Assembly: GCA_012295225.1 (NCBI GenBank)
Contig: WMKK01000002.1
Span: 857,949 to 921,948 of the forward strand
Length of the DNA: 64,000 nt
Origin: Ostreococcus mediterraneus
Taxonomy: Eukaryota; Chlorophyta; Mamiellophyceae; Mamiellales; Bathycoccaceae
Reading direction: 5' to 3'
The notes under the pieces are model-generated. The model saw only the letters and a list, made by a program, of their open reading frames with translations, was not told where the DNA came from and ran no database searches. Made by a program: the position numbers and the translations under genes. Within the stretch, counting starts at the first letter, position 1, and the number at the start of each line of letters is the position of its first letter. Below are positions 10,851-20,620 of the stretch, piece after piece.

Positions 10851-12461
10851 ATGAGCGACGCGCGTGCGAAGTCTCGGCGCAAACGGCCGCTTCGCGAGCT
10901 AAACCGAGGCACCGGGGGACCGGGTGTCGAGGATGTGTCGACGCCAGCGATTTCGAATCGCGCGAGACGGCGGACGCAAAAGGAGGTCCATGGCTCCGTT
11001 AGGACGCGACCGACGAGCGCACGCCTGACGACGGCGTCGAAAACACCCGGCGTGATGAGTGTACACGCGTTGCCGAGTCCGTGTAGGCCTTCGCTCGCCA
11101 CGGTCGAGCGCGGAAGACGACAACTCACGGACGAAGAGAGGACACAGCTCGCGACCGCGGCTCGTTACGCGCGGCACGCTGGCACGCCGAGCATCAAAGA
11201 GCTCGCGAGAGAATGGAGAATCAGTCCTAAAGCTGTTTACGCCATCATCAACAGGCAGCGTCTGACGGGAAGCGCGGCTGCGCTCCCCAGAACCGGTCCT
11301 GCGCATCTGTTGACAGATGCCGACGAGGCGGTGCTGGCAGAGTTGTCCGAGGAGCTAGATGGCGAGTACACATGGGAAGAAATGACGGAACGTTTCAACG
11401 AGAAAACCGGTAAAAACGTGAGCAAAATGACCGTGTTTAGATTTTGTAAGAGTAGAGGATGGCGTGAGGTTTGTGACAAGTACGTACCGTGCTTGACGAG
11501 TGCAGACGTGAAAGCGCGGCGAGAGTGGGCAGAGCAACACGTGAATTACGCGTGGATTGGTCGCGAAAACTTGCGACACGACAACCTACGGGACGATTGG
11601 AAGAAGATTGCGTGGATCGACATCGACGAAAAGTGGTTTTACATGCGCACGCGAAAGAAGAAGAAGATGCACAAAGATCAAAAAAGACCAAAAACAGCCA
11701 TCAAGTCGAAGCGTTTCATTGACAAGGTCATGGGTCTCTGTGCCGTTGGACGCCCTCAAGGCGACTTCGACGGCATCATTGGAATATATCGGTGCTCAGA
11801 AAAGCGGCAAGCGGAGCGGAATAGCAAGTTTCATGCACGCGGCGAGTGGTATGAAGTTGACTGCGAGGTGAATGGTGAAATGTTTCGCCGCATGGTGCAG
11901 ACCAAATTGATACCTGACATACAACGTAAACTGCTGGGGTACGATTGTGTGTACGTTCAAATGGACGGTGCTAGAGCGCACGTGAAGTTCTGGCAAGATT
12001 TGGTCAAGCTCGGCGCCATGCGCAGGCAGATCAACGGCCAGAAGACACCCATCATCAGGTTCGTCAGACAGCCAGCGAACTCGCCTGACACAAATGTTCT
12101 TGACCTCTGCTTCTTCAGGTCGCTCGCAAAGCTCGTGTCGAAGAAAGAAAGAACGTTCAAACAAGGTTATGAAGGCAAGGAAGCCTTTTGGAAGCACGTC
12201 GTGGAGACTTTCTACGAGTACCACGACGAAAGAACGATGGACAGGTGCTGGAGGACAAAGAGCGCCGTCGTCCAATCGATCCTTGACGCGCAAGGGACGA
12301 ACGATTACGAGCTTCCACACGGCTACATAGAGTCGAAACCAATTGTTGAGGAACTCAGCGACGTTTCAACCGACGAAGACGAGCCTTTGGTGCGCACACT
12401 GTCCTTCGAAGACGCCCAAGGAGTGCTTCCTTGCTCTCTGCCCCACTCTCTGCCGCGATAA
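10851..12461 (+). CDS. Mariner-like transposase
   Basis: 536 residues from the ATG at 10851; the frame is open a little further upstream, but that ATG is the first. The N-terminal part is basic and holds a helix-turn-helix (SIKELAREWRISPKAVYAIINRQ) and a second DNA-binding segment (MTVFRFCKSRGW). The catalytic acidic triad is visible: WIDIDEKWFYM for the first Asp, VYVQMDGARAHV for the second, and QPANSPDTNVLDLCFF for the third, roughly 40 residues later. That spacing and the phrases IDEKWFY and NSPDTNVLD are those of plant mariner-like transposases (DD39D class). The enzyme would cut and paste the flanking element at TA sites. No stop or frameshift is seen, so it looks functional. Confidence 0.93.
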   Translation: MSDARAKSRRKRPLRELNRGTGGPGVEDVSTPAISNRARRRTQKEVHGSVRTRPTSARLTTASKTPGVMSVHALPSPCRPSLATVERGRRQLTDEERTQLATAARYARHAGTPSIKELAREWRISPKAVYAIINRQRLTGSAAALPRTGPAHLLTDADEAVLAELSEELDGEYTWEEMTERFNEKTGKNVSKMTVFRFCKSRGWREVCDKYVPCLTSADVKARREWAEQHVNYAWIGRENLRHDNLRDDWKKIAWIDIDEKWFYMRTRKKKKMHKDQKRPKTAIKSKRFIDKVMGLCAVGRPQGDFDGIIGIYRCSEKRQAERNSKFHARGEWYEVDCEVNGEMFRRMVQTKLIPDIQRKLLGYDCVYVQMDGARAHVKFWQDLVKLGAMRRQINGQKTPIIRFVRQPANSPDTNVLDLCFFRSLAKLVSKKERTFKQGYEGKEAFWKHVVETFYEYHDERTMDRCWRTKSAVVQSILDAQGTNDYELPHGYIESKPIVEELSDVSTDEDEPLVRTLSFEDAQGVLPCSLPHSLPR

Positions 12462-12580
12462 AAAAATTCAAAAAGTCTCAAATGCTCGCTTTTTTCGATT
12501 TGTATACTACTGTGATGCTCCACAGGTCTATATAAAATCATCTAATTTGCAATAAAAAAGACGAGACGAAAAGTGACGAG

Positions 12581-13746
12581 TCACAGACCATTACGTTTTC
12601 CATGGGATGGAGGATAGTAATAGAAATCCTTCAACTGTTCGCGCAACTTGTCGATATCGCCAAATATGTCGATATTTTCAGACTCAACCGCGACGGAAAC
12701 CGTTCTATTCGGCTGTACAGTCCCCGGAGCGCCCGGCTGGAAAGGCTGGAACGGATCTCCAAAATGGATTTTCCACAACGCTTGGCCGGCATCACTCGTG
12801 CCTAGCCATAAAGATATTTCACGTACGCGAGCTTTTTGCTCCTTCGTCATGAACGGTTCCGCATCCTGTGATAAATGAAAACAACCATGCGGGGTTAGCG
12901 ACGCGCCACGAAAAGAGTATCCCGTCGTAGAAAAAAACCGCGTTAAGCGTGTGTTTCGCATGCAACTCGTCTCATTCAATGGTATTCATTTCTCTTCAAT
13001 GAATTTCAGATCCGAAAGATGGTGTTTTTGAAGGTGTATAATCCTCGACGAATGCGAAACTCACGCGCGACAGAAAAACGCAAAGCGAAAAGTAAACGAG
13101 TCACACGCACCGTAAGCTTTGCGAAAACCTCAATCGTTTCCCCCGAAGGCACAGAGCCAAACTCTTGCATGTACGTAAACACATCACAGCACGCATCGTA
13201 TGCCTTTTCTTCTAGACGTCTCGTCGCGAGCGCCATGAACCAATTACTCGTCAACACTTCGTCGCCGCGTTCGCGCCCATCCGCCTTCACGTAGTCTATA
13301 ATTTCCCTCGCCAGCTCCCAACGCTCCATGCGCCCGATGCCAACCAAAATACTCTTATACCCATCTAATTCCATGTTCGCCTTGACCTTATTCAGCAAAA
13401 CTTCCGCCTTGAGTCCTTTCGCGTGATTCCTCAACAACGCCAGCATCAATTGGCTCAAAAACTGTTCATCCAACGGCTTCGCACCGACGCTGTACGACGA
13501 TCCATCGGGATCTTTCGCCGCAAACTTGTCCCACTTTTTCGCATCTGGGGTTTTCTGCCACTTATTGTAGTCATCCTCGTCCACGGTCTCGGCGGCGGCG
13601 TCGATGTCGTCGTATCCGCGCGTGCGAATACGCCGCCGCCACCGCGGTACCGAACGGGACGTCGGTGTCTTCGGTGCTCGCGCAGAAGACGACGGCGTCG
13701 CCGAGCGCGGCGATGGTGCGAGCGGCGTAGATAGCGCGCGCGACAT
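12581..13746 (-). CDS. PPR-like organellar protein, 3' end altered by transposon, 2 exons
   Basis: Exons 13746-13111 and 12865-12581. The 245-bp intron is phase 0, starts GTGCGT, has CTAAC 28 nt before its end and finishes CACAG. The product is 306 residues. The N-terminus is Ser/Arg/Pro-rich and resembles a transit peptide. The middle (SILVGIGRMERWELAREIIDY, then SNWFMALATRRLEEKAYDACCDVFTYMQEFG) reads like pentatricopeptide helices, so RNA binding in plastid or mitochondrion is plausible. The C-terminal exon (TKEQKARVREISLWLGTSD) has no family I know. The last 12 residues, YYPPSHGKRNGL, and the stop codon come from the mariner element: codons cross the TA duplication at 12618-12619 and run to TGA at 12583. 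The uninterrupted gene would have ended KDFY and TAA at that very site. Confidence 0.75.
12595..12617 (-). repeat. Right terminal inverted repeat of the mariner-like element
   Basis: 23 bp, inverted copy of the left end with one C/T difference. It is followed by the TA duplication at 12618-12619. On the minus strand it is read as the new C-terminal codons of the PPR-like gene. Confidence 0.95.
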
Positions 13747-13917
13747 GCGGCGAGCGCGCGCGATCGCGGCGCAGCACCGGACGCGCTCGCGTGTGAGGCA
13801 ATCGCGATGTGGTCATCGGCCTCAGTGGTTAAGAAACCCCCAAAATGGAGTTGTCGCGCGCGTCTGAGCGCTAATATTACCGAGTTTAGTGAAATAGTAA
13901 TACAAAGCTAGAGTGTA

Positions 13918-15750
13918 TTAGTCGTGCGATCGCGCGCGCGCCCAAGAATAGATTTTGTCGTCGAGCCAATCGCTCTCTTGGGCGGTCTCGTACGCGGAGC
14001 GAACGGCTTTGATGTCTGCGTCAGCCACGACGCCGTAGTTGCTGATGTGCCGTAAAGATTCTTGCAATGGAGCGTCCTGGGCGGCTCCAACGACAAAGAA
14101 CTCACTGATCTTTGAAGTTAGAGTTTCGATGTCGTCCAAAGTGAAGACGTCGTCGAACTCTCTTTCGAGAATATTGGTCGATTCCTCGAGAAGCATGGGT
14201 AAGTCGGAGTTCTCGCTCGTCAACTGCTGCGGCCATGCTTGGGATATTTTATTCCCAGCGTTGACGAGCAGGAATCTGGTTTGCGCGTTGACGATGTCCA
14301 AGTACGACTTCGCTCTGGACGAAGCAACAAGGCTCAGGTTATGCTTGAGTGGCTCACGAAGTATGGTGAACGACTTCATCGAGCACCCTTGGCTCGCCGC
14401 TTGACGCCGCAAGCTGGACAACTTTTCAGACATCTCCAACATACCCGAGCGACCAACGTGGTGGGCGATCACGTGATGGCCTCCTTGCAGTGATTCGTCT
14501 ACGACACGCCTCCAGTGTTCGTCTTCGTCTTCGCCTTGATCATCCGCGAGAGCAGAATCTGGACGTGCGTACTTGGAGCGCTCGAAGCGTTCGACGTCGA
14601 TACCAATTCTGCCGAAGTGTGAAAGCAATGTGCCGCCACCAGTCCGCGGGATGTGGTAAAAGTACAAGATTCTGCACTCGCCGCTTTGCCCTTCGTCTTC
14701 CACGTTTGTAGCCACACCGAGAAGCGGGGCGGTTTGATTTTGTCTTTCTGAAACGTAATACGACTTCAGAAGCATCAAGCCCTGAAGCTGCGCCTCATCG
14801 GTCATGTACATGCCAACAGCTTCGTCACCGGCAGCAATCGACGATTTGAACGCATCTTGGCCATAATCGGACACAAAATCAGGGATATGCAGCAGAAAAG
14901 CTTGCAGGCGTTTTATTTCTTTTCGGCGGTCTTCGTTGATTTTCAAGCGCGCCCTCCGCTCTTTGGTCATGGGAACACCCAACCTTGCGGGTTTTGAATT
15001 CACGATTTTGTCGTTTGATGTCTGCTTTGCTGACGCGCTTGCCTCCGTAACTTTGTTTGTTTGTTTGCCCGCTTGCGCGTGTGACTTGTCCACAGTGGCC
15101 GCGGCAACCGCGACGTCGACACTCTGCTTCTCGGCGCTTTGCGCGCGCACCACGGGTTCCGCAGCTTTAACAGGCTTTGCTACTGGTGTATCAGTGGCAT
15201 TCACCGAATCATCTTTAACCGCCATCGTGTCCTGGTACACTTGAAAGTCTTGCATGGATTTCTTAAAGTCGCCGCCCAACTCGCGCGGATACTCCTTCAT
15301 TTCTTTTCCTTGCTGGTAATCCAATATCGCCTCACCAATCATTCGCGCTAACCCACTCGAAACCTCTGATAACGTCGACTCGTCCTTTAAGCCATCACCC
15401 AGCGCAGAAAGTCGCTTGAAGCCGTCCGACGGCGGCGCGGTCACGCGCCACGGAGCTTCAATCGCCAACGACGCGAAATCAAACCCACCCTCCGTCTCCC
15501 AAGCCGGACTTTCGCCTCTCGCGCGTGCCGCGCGCGCATCATCGTTAGCGTGTCCCGAAACACCGCTTCGGTGGCACTGAATCACGCCCGCAGCGCCACA
15601 GGCGACGATAGCCACCGCCGCGACCACGCTAACACCCATCCTCCTCGCGTTGGCGATCGCGCTTCTCGACGTCGACGCCGACATCGACGCCGACGTCTCA
15701 TCGCGCGCATCGCGCGATGAAAGTATCGGCTCGCGTTCGCGCGAGTGCAT
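13918..15750 (-). CDS. Type II membrane sulfotransferase (Golgi-type)
   Basis: 610 residues from the ATG at 15750. The frame is open further upstream, but that part is Arg-rich and would run into the divergent gene. A short cytosolic tail is followed by one membrane segment at about residues 38-58 (MGVSVVAAVAIVACGAAGVI), the layout of Golgi transferases. A low-complexity stem follows. The catalytic part contains ILYFYHIPRTGGGTLLSHF, the 5'-phosphosulfate loop of PAPS-dependent sulfotransferases. SFTILREPLKHNLSLVASS is the 3'-phosphate-binding strand, and NAQTRFLL is often seen in the heparan/carbohydrate and tyrosylprotein groups. The acceptor (glycan or protein tyrosine) cannot be told from sequence. 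It is head-to-head with PAM, 205 bp between starts, and both products would enter the secretory pathway. Confidence 0.82.
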   Translation of the reverse strand: MHSREREPILSSRDARDETSASMSASTSRSAIANARRMGVSVVAAVAIVACGAAGVIQCHRSGVSGHANDDARAARARGESPAWETEGGFDFASLAIEAPWRVTAPPSDGFKRLSALGDGLKDESTLSEVSSGLARMIGEAILDYQQGKEMKEYPRELGGDFKKSMQDFQVYQDTMAVKDDSVNATDTPVAKPVKAAEPVVRAQSAEKQSVDVAVAAATVDKSHAQAGKQTNKVTEASASAKQTSNDKIVNSKPARLGVPMTKERRARLKINEDRRKEIKRLQAFLLHIPDFVSDYGQDAFKSSIAAGDEAVGMYMTDEAQLQGLMLLKSYYVSERQNQTAPLLGVATNVEDEGQSGECRILYFYHIPRTGGGTLLSHFGRIGIDVERFERSKYARPDSALADDQGEDEDEHWRRVVDESLQGGHHVIAHHVGRSGMLEMSEKLSSLRRQAASQGCSMKSFTILREPLKHNLSLVASSRAKSYLDIVNAQTRFLLVNAGNKISQAWPQQLTSENSDLPMLLEESTNILEREFDDVFTLDDIETLTSKISEFFVVGAAQDAPLQESLRHISNYGVVADADIKAVRSAYETAQESDWLDDKIYSWARARSHD

Positions 15751-15955
15751 GGCGCGCGCGACGACCGGTGCGAGCTCGGGTGCGTATCGTCGCGCGTCGG
15801 CGTGTGTGGACCGAAGCACGGCGTCTCGAGACGTCACACCCGCGCGACGGTGACGCGCGCGATCCGATCGCCGCCGACGGCGCCGCGCGCGGTGAACGGC
15901 GAGAGCGACGTGTGTGGGCATGTCGCCGCGCGCGCCGCGCGCGCGGACGCGATGG

Positions 15956-18274
15956 ATGGCGCATCGGGCGTGGGTCTTTGCGCTCGCGTGTGCGTTCGGC
16001 GCGCGCGTCGGGCGCTGCGATGAGGCGCTCACGCTCGAGATGCGCACCAGTGATCGACGCGCGATCGAGAGAGACACCTACTTGTATACGTCGGTGGATA
16101 TTCCGCCCGGGGCGTTTCACGTGCGGCGATTCGAGCCGGTGGCGACGCAAGATGTCGTGCATCACATGTTGTTGTACGGGTGCGCGCGAGGCGCAAAGGC
16201 AGGACTCGATAAGGTTATCGGGGGAATGTTTACCAGCGGTGCGCGCGTGGAGACGTGTGAGGATGGTACCACGCAAGCATTGCTTTTTGGCTGGGGGAAG
16301 AACGCGCCACCATTGCACATGCCGGACGACGCGGGATTTCGCGTGGGCGAAGGCGCGTTCAAGGCGTTGGTGCTAGAGGTGCACTATCTAGAGACGCAGA
16401 GTAGTGATAGCACGCATGAAAGCGGCTTGGATGTGATCATATCGCCTGGGAAGCCTCGTTTGAGTGCGTCGGTGCTCGCGTGGGCGAGTTATTTCGAGCT
16501 GCAGCCGAAGAGAGAGGAGGAATTAGTCATGGCGTCGTGCGCGTACGATAAATCGAGGACGTTGCGCGCGTTTAGTTTTAGAGTGCATACGCACGAGCGT
16601 GGTACGAGCGTGTGGCTCGATCGATTAGTTGGCGGTGATTCATACCGTGCGGTACGGTTGATGGAACGAGATCCCCAGCTGCCGCAGGAGTTCGCGGCGT
16701 TGTCACTGAGTGAGGAGTTTACGATTCAATCCGGTGACGTGTTGCGCGTGACGTGTAAATTCAACACGATGAATGAGACAGCGCCCGTAGTTGCGGGATT
16801 TGGCGCATCGCATGAAATGTGCAATATGTACATCATGGTCTTTAGCGACGAGCCGCAGTATTTGTCGTGCTTGGGGAGCAATAGTACTAGGATTGGCACG
16901 TTTACAATCGAGGCGGGAGATGCGGCGACTCCAGTGACGGATTTAACCGCCGTGCGCGCGTATGAGGTAAAGAAATCATGGCCCTCGATGGGTGGCGTCG
17001 GGGGTGTACAGGCTACGAATGACGGTTCCTACGTCTGGATGTTCCACCGTGGACCGAACGTGTGGGGAAACGGAGAGGATCCGTCAAAGACTATGAAGCC
17101 GATTGCGGCGAAAACGGTTGTCCGTGTCGATTTGTACACTGGGAAAGTCGACAAGTCTTTCGGGGCGAATGCGTTTGTGATGCCACATGGATTGCGTATC
17201 GCTCCTGATGGATCGATGTGGCTTACAGACACCGCCTTGCATCAAGTGTTTCACTACACCGCCGACGGTGAGCTCATTCGCGCGTTTGGGTCCAGAGGCG
17301 TCAAGGCGAACGGCGCGCGAGGCTTTTGCGCGCCGGCAGACGTTCTCATTCTTGAAGACGGCTCTTTCGTCGTTGCCGATGGGTACTGTAACCAACGTAT
17401 TGCGAGATTTGACGCCAACGGTGAGTATGCGGGCGATTTCGATTTCCGCGGATTAGCCTCCGACGTGAGCGTCGCGCACCAATTGGCGTACGCGCCGAGC
17501 CGAGGTGAAATTGCCTTGGCCAATCGCGAAAATGCCACCGTCGTCCTCTTTGGCGCATCGAGTGGCGTTCGCATGCAAGATCCAATTGACTTGAGCGAAT
17601 ACGGTAAAGTGTATGGGTTGACGTATATGGCGAGTTCCATCGAAGGCTTGCATGGATACTACGCCTTGTGCTGGAGACGAGACGGCGACGGACGAGCGCA
17701 CCTCGTGCGTCTATTTTGGCCCGAGTCGTCGACAGCGCGCGCATTGACTTCCACGCCACCAAACGTATACGCATGGGCGTTGCCGAGCGACATTACCACC
17801 CCGCACGTCGTCGCCGTGCAATCCAGCAAAAATGGAGGCACCGACGCGTGGGGCCCCGGACTCACGGTACACATCGCGTCCACGACATCCGGCTCGTCTG
17901 GTAACTACCGCCGATTCTGGCTCGGGTCAAACGACCCTAAATCCCGCGAGCTCGGCGTGCGCACGCACATCACCGCCGCCGACGACGCCGCCGCCGACGA
18001 CGACGACGTTCGATTCCGCGCGTCGCGCCCCGACGCCGCCGCATCCACCGCCCGCCGCATCCTCACCACCGCACTCGCCGCGTGCGCGTGCGCGGGCGCA
18101 CTCCTCGCCCACCGCGCCCACCGTCTGCGCATCGCGCGCATCGCCGACATCACCGCCTTCGACGAACTCGACGAGGCCACGCTCCCGCGCGCCGCGTCGA
18201 GCCCCATCGGCGGTGCCGCGGACCTCGAGCGCGGACTGGCACCGAAACCCATACGCGGGGCGAAAAAAGACTAG
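15956..18274 (+). CDS. PAM: Bifunctional peptidylglycine alpha-amidating monooxygenase (PHM-PAL)
   Basis: 772 residues from the ATG at 15956, chosen because it opens directly into a signal peptide (MAHRAWVFALACAFG). An upstream in-frame ATG at 15920 is possible. The PHM half keeps the copper ligands: His69-His70 in VVHHMLLYGC, His143 in VLEVHYL, His211 and His213 in FRVHTHERG, and Met288 in SHEMCNMYIM. The PAL half is a propeller with characteristic strands: FVMPHGLRIAPDG, TDTALHQVF, FCAPADVLILEDG, VADGYCNQRIARFD and VAHQLAYAPS with ANRENATVVLF. A membrane segment (TTALAACACAGALLAHRA) and a short cytosolic tail close it. The two activities hydroxylate a C-terminal glycine using ascorbate and copper, then cleave it to give an amidated peptide. 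It shares a 205-bp divergent promoter with a sulfotransferase. Confidence 0.93.
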   Translation: MAHRAWVFALACAFGARVGRCDEALTLEMRTSDRRAIERDTYLYTSVDIPPGAFHVRRFEPVATQDVVHHMLLYGCARGAKAGLDKVIGGMFTSGARVETCEDGTTQALLFGWGKNAPPLHMPDDAGFRVGEGAFKALVLEVHYLETQSSDSTHESGLDVIISPGKPRLSASVLAWASYFELQPKREEELVMASCAYDKSRTLRAFSFRVHTHERGTSVWLDRLVGGDSYRAVRLMERDPQLPQEFAALSLSEEFTIQSGDVLRVTCKFNTMNETAPVVAGFGASHEMCNMYIMVFSDEPQYLSCLGSNSTRIGTFTIEAGDAATPVTDLTAVRAYEVKKSWPSMGGVGGVQATNDGSYVWMFHRGPNVWGNGEDPSKTMKPIAAKTVVRVDLYTGKVDKSFGANAFVMPHGLRIAPDGSMWLTDTALHQVFHYTADGELIRAFGSRGVKANGARGFCAPADVLILEDGSFVVADGYCNQRIARFDANGEYAGDFDFRGLASDVSVAHQLAYAPSRGEIALANRENATVVLFGASSGVRMQDPIDLSEYGKVYGLTYMASSIEGLHGYYALCWRRDGDGRAHLVRLFWPESSTARALTSTPPNVYAWALPSDITTPHVVAVQSSKNGGTDAWGPGLTVHIASTTSGSSGNYRRFWLGSNDPKSRELGVRTHITAADDAAADDDDVRFRASRPDAAASTARRILTTALAACACAGALLAHRAHRLRIARIADITAFDELDEATLPRAASSPIGGAADLERGLAPKPIRGAKKD

Positions 18275-18494
18275 ATCGCTATCGCGCGTCATGTGTCATG
18301 CACCATAAAAAACAATGACGATGTAACGTTACCATATATACTACCTAAAACCACTAGAATACGCATGTACGTACTCGAATGCGAATACACGGCCCAAACG
18401 CGCCGAATGTCCGAACACCCCCTCCGCAGGTCACCGTCCAGCGCCGCGACGTCGCATCACTTTACGCCTCTGCACGCGCAACTCCGTTCACACG

Positions 18495-19720
18495 ATGTCC
18501 TTCACGATCTCCGCCACCGCCGCTCGCGTCGTCGCCTCCCCGGCGTTCGCCACCAAGGTTTCCAAGGTACGTATACGACGAGTTCGTGTCGTTCGCGACG
18601 AATGGCGGGACGATGATGACGCGACGATGCCCTGACGGCTGTGACGTCGCGAGGGTCTGGCGTGGCGAGGGTCCGGCGTGGTACGCGCGTGTTGGGCGCG
18701 ATCGCGGGTGACGCGCGGGTGACGCGTATGGGGAATATTTTGAGGGAACCGTACGCGCGCGCGCACGGCGATGCGGTGCGCGCGCGCGGCGCGTTCGAGA
18801 CGGATGACAATGGATGGCTGAATGGCGATTTGACCCATACCCCGAGACTGACCGTGACGTGTGTCGTGTATCCCTCGTCGTCGCGCGCGTAGAAATCTGT
18901 CGCTCGCCCGACGCAAGCGGCGCGCACGTCTGTCGTCCTCGCGTCCGCGAAGACTGACGCCATCATCGAAGAGATGAAGACGCTCACGGTACGTACGCGA
19001 ATGTACTCGTCGTTCTCGCATCGTCGTCGACCGCGAGCGGTGATGGCGATAACGCAATCTGTCGCGCGGTGTTGGCGCGCGCGCGTGCGCGGTGGTGCGG
19101 CGCCGAGCGTGGAATGCGTGAGATGTATTTTATGTGCGCGGTTTGCACGCGCGCGGAGGGTGCGCGGCGCGCGGTCGGCGCCGCGGCGCGCGTCGATGGG
19201 CCCGAGCACGCGGGCGCGGCGTGACCCTAGCGGTGGAAACCCTGAGGGGGGTTTCGCGCGACTGCCTGTCCGTCGCGCGCGTCTCGAGCGTGGACGCGGT
19301 GGCGCGTGTGTGTGTGTACATGTGTGCGCGTGTGAATGTATGACTGACGTGTGTGCGTTTGTGTGTGTTTTCCGTGTCGCGTAGCTCCTCGAAGCGTCCG
19401 AGCTCGTCAAGCAAATTGAAGAAGTTTTCGGCGTCGACGCCTCCGCTCCGGCGGGTGGCATGATGATGGCTGCTGCTGGCCCGGCTGCCGAAGCTGCTGA
19501 AGAAAAGACTGAATTCGACTTGGTCATCGATGCTGTCGATGCCGACAAGCGCATTGCGATCATTAAGGTTGTGCGTGGCCTCACGGATTTGGGTTTGAAG
19601 GAAGCGAAGGATGCCGTCACGAACGTGCCGTTCACCATCCTCGCGGGCAAGACCAAGGGTGAAGTCGAAGAAGCCAAGAAGGCCTTGGAAGAAGGCGGCG
19701 CTAAGTGCTCCATCAAGTAA
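18495..19720 (+). CDS. RPL12: Plastid 50S ribosomal protein bL12 (L7/L12), 3 exons
   Basis: Exons 18495-18566, 18893-18988 and 19385-19720, all phase 0, give 167 residues. Introns (326 and 396 bp) start GTACGT, carry CTGAC at 18848 and 19344, and end GTAG or CGTAG. The first 40-odd residues ([20 protein letters not shown]) form a transit peptide. The N-terminal dimerisation domain starts near [30 protein letters not shown] Met/Ala-rich hinge follows, then the C-terminal domain ([39 protein letters not shown]). The protein forms the ribosomal stalk that recruits translation factors. Its introns are much longer than others in the window, a feature seen here mainly in highly expressed genes. Confidence 0.95.
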
Positions 19721-19824
19721 GCTCGCCTTCGCATGCTTACCCTAGAGTCTCGCTAGCGGTCTTGTTAATGACACCCATTTATTAATTTCATTGCACTATT
19801 CGTCTCTATCGCTCGCGCGTTCTA

Positions 19825-20620
19825 CTAGGCGTCATCGTCATCTACGTCTTCAAGCTCGTACCTCAACTCCTCGATGGCGTCATTGATTTCTCTGAACGCC
19901 TTTTCTAACGTCTGCGTCGCCTCGCTAACGGCGTTGACGTACTCTTCCTCTGTCGGTTCAGGTGCAGAGGCGTCGGCGGCGCACGCGCAGCCCACGGGAC
20001 ACGCCTCCGACGTCGATCCATCGGCATGCGTCGTTCGCGCCCACGATGGCGTCAACGACGATTTGGCATCATCGCAAGCAGAAGTCGATACATCTTCGTC
20101 CGCAATTTGCCACGCCCAAGCCTTTCGAGATGCCGCGCGTTTCAGCACTTGTAACGTGCACGTCATCTCGAGCCGGACGCGTTCGTTTTGTTGCACGACG
20201 CGAATCAACATCGCCGCCGACGCTCGCTCTTCGCGCTTGAGCGCTTCTTCTATGGATAAAATCTATATCACGATGTTGCGCGAGCGATGTCGTCAGTCAC
20301 TGTCGATCGATCGATGTAGGTTGCTTCGCGGCGTAGCACGTCGCGCGCGACGCTCCTCGCACCTCTTCGCTAATCTTCTTCATCTCCGCCGTCACCGCCG
20401 TCGTCACGCCGACAAACGACTGCTCATCAGTTGCACCAGTTAACACTTCACCGTACGCCGCGTTCCATCGTTCATACGTCCTCGACCGGGCGTCTTGCGC
20501 GTCGAAGAATGCGCGAATAAGATGCCCGATGCGCGTCTCCTCCGCCGCGGGCACGACGTCGCCCACGCGCCCAGTGGCAGTCATCGGCGCTGACGTCGAC
20601 GGCAGCGCATCTGTGGTCAT
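19825..20620 (-). CDS. REX1B: REX1B-like DNA repair protein, 2 exons
   Basis: Exons 20620-20363 and 20262-19825. The 100-bp intron starts GTGCGA, has CTGAC 29 nt before its end and finishes ATATAG; both sides are phase 0. The product is 231 residues. The joined segment (GHLIRAFFDAQDARSRTYERW, then VTAEMKKISEE and ILSIEEALKREERASAAMLIRVVQQNERVRLEMT) fits the Required-for-Excision-1B family, known from a Chlamydomonas mutant defective in repair and from human REX1BD. The C-terminal 70 residues hold a Cys-rich patch (EACPVGCACAAD) and an acidic helix not typical of the family. Biochemical function is unknown. It is divergent from Rit1, with 100 bp between starts, and convergent with bL12. Confidence 0.78.

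Larger units (their letters stand above)
10488..12617 (+). mobile_element. Full-length mariner-like (Tc1/mariner) DNA transposon
   Basis: The element is 2130 bp, bounded by 23-bp terminal inverted repeats with one mismatch. Both begin CTATCCTCCATCCCA from the outside. A TA dinucleotide flanks each side (10486-10487 and 12618-12619), the Tc1/mariner target duplication. A single uninterrupted transposase frame occupies most of the interior. About 340 bp of AT-richer sequence precede it and about 130 bp follow. Near-identical ends, a clean duplication and an open transposase frame suggest recent insertion and perhaps activity. The ends and transposase motifs recall plant mariner-like elements, whose ends start CTCCCTC. 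The right end lies inside the last exon of the neighbouring PPR-like gene. Confidence 0.95.
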
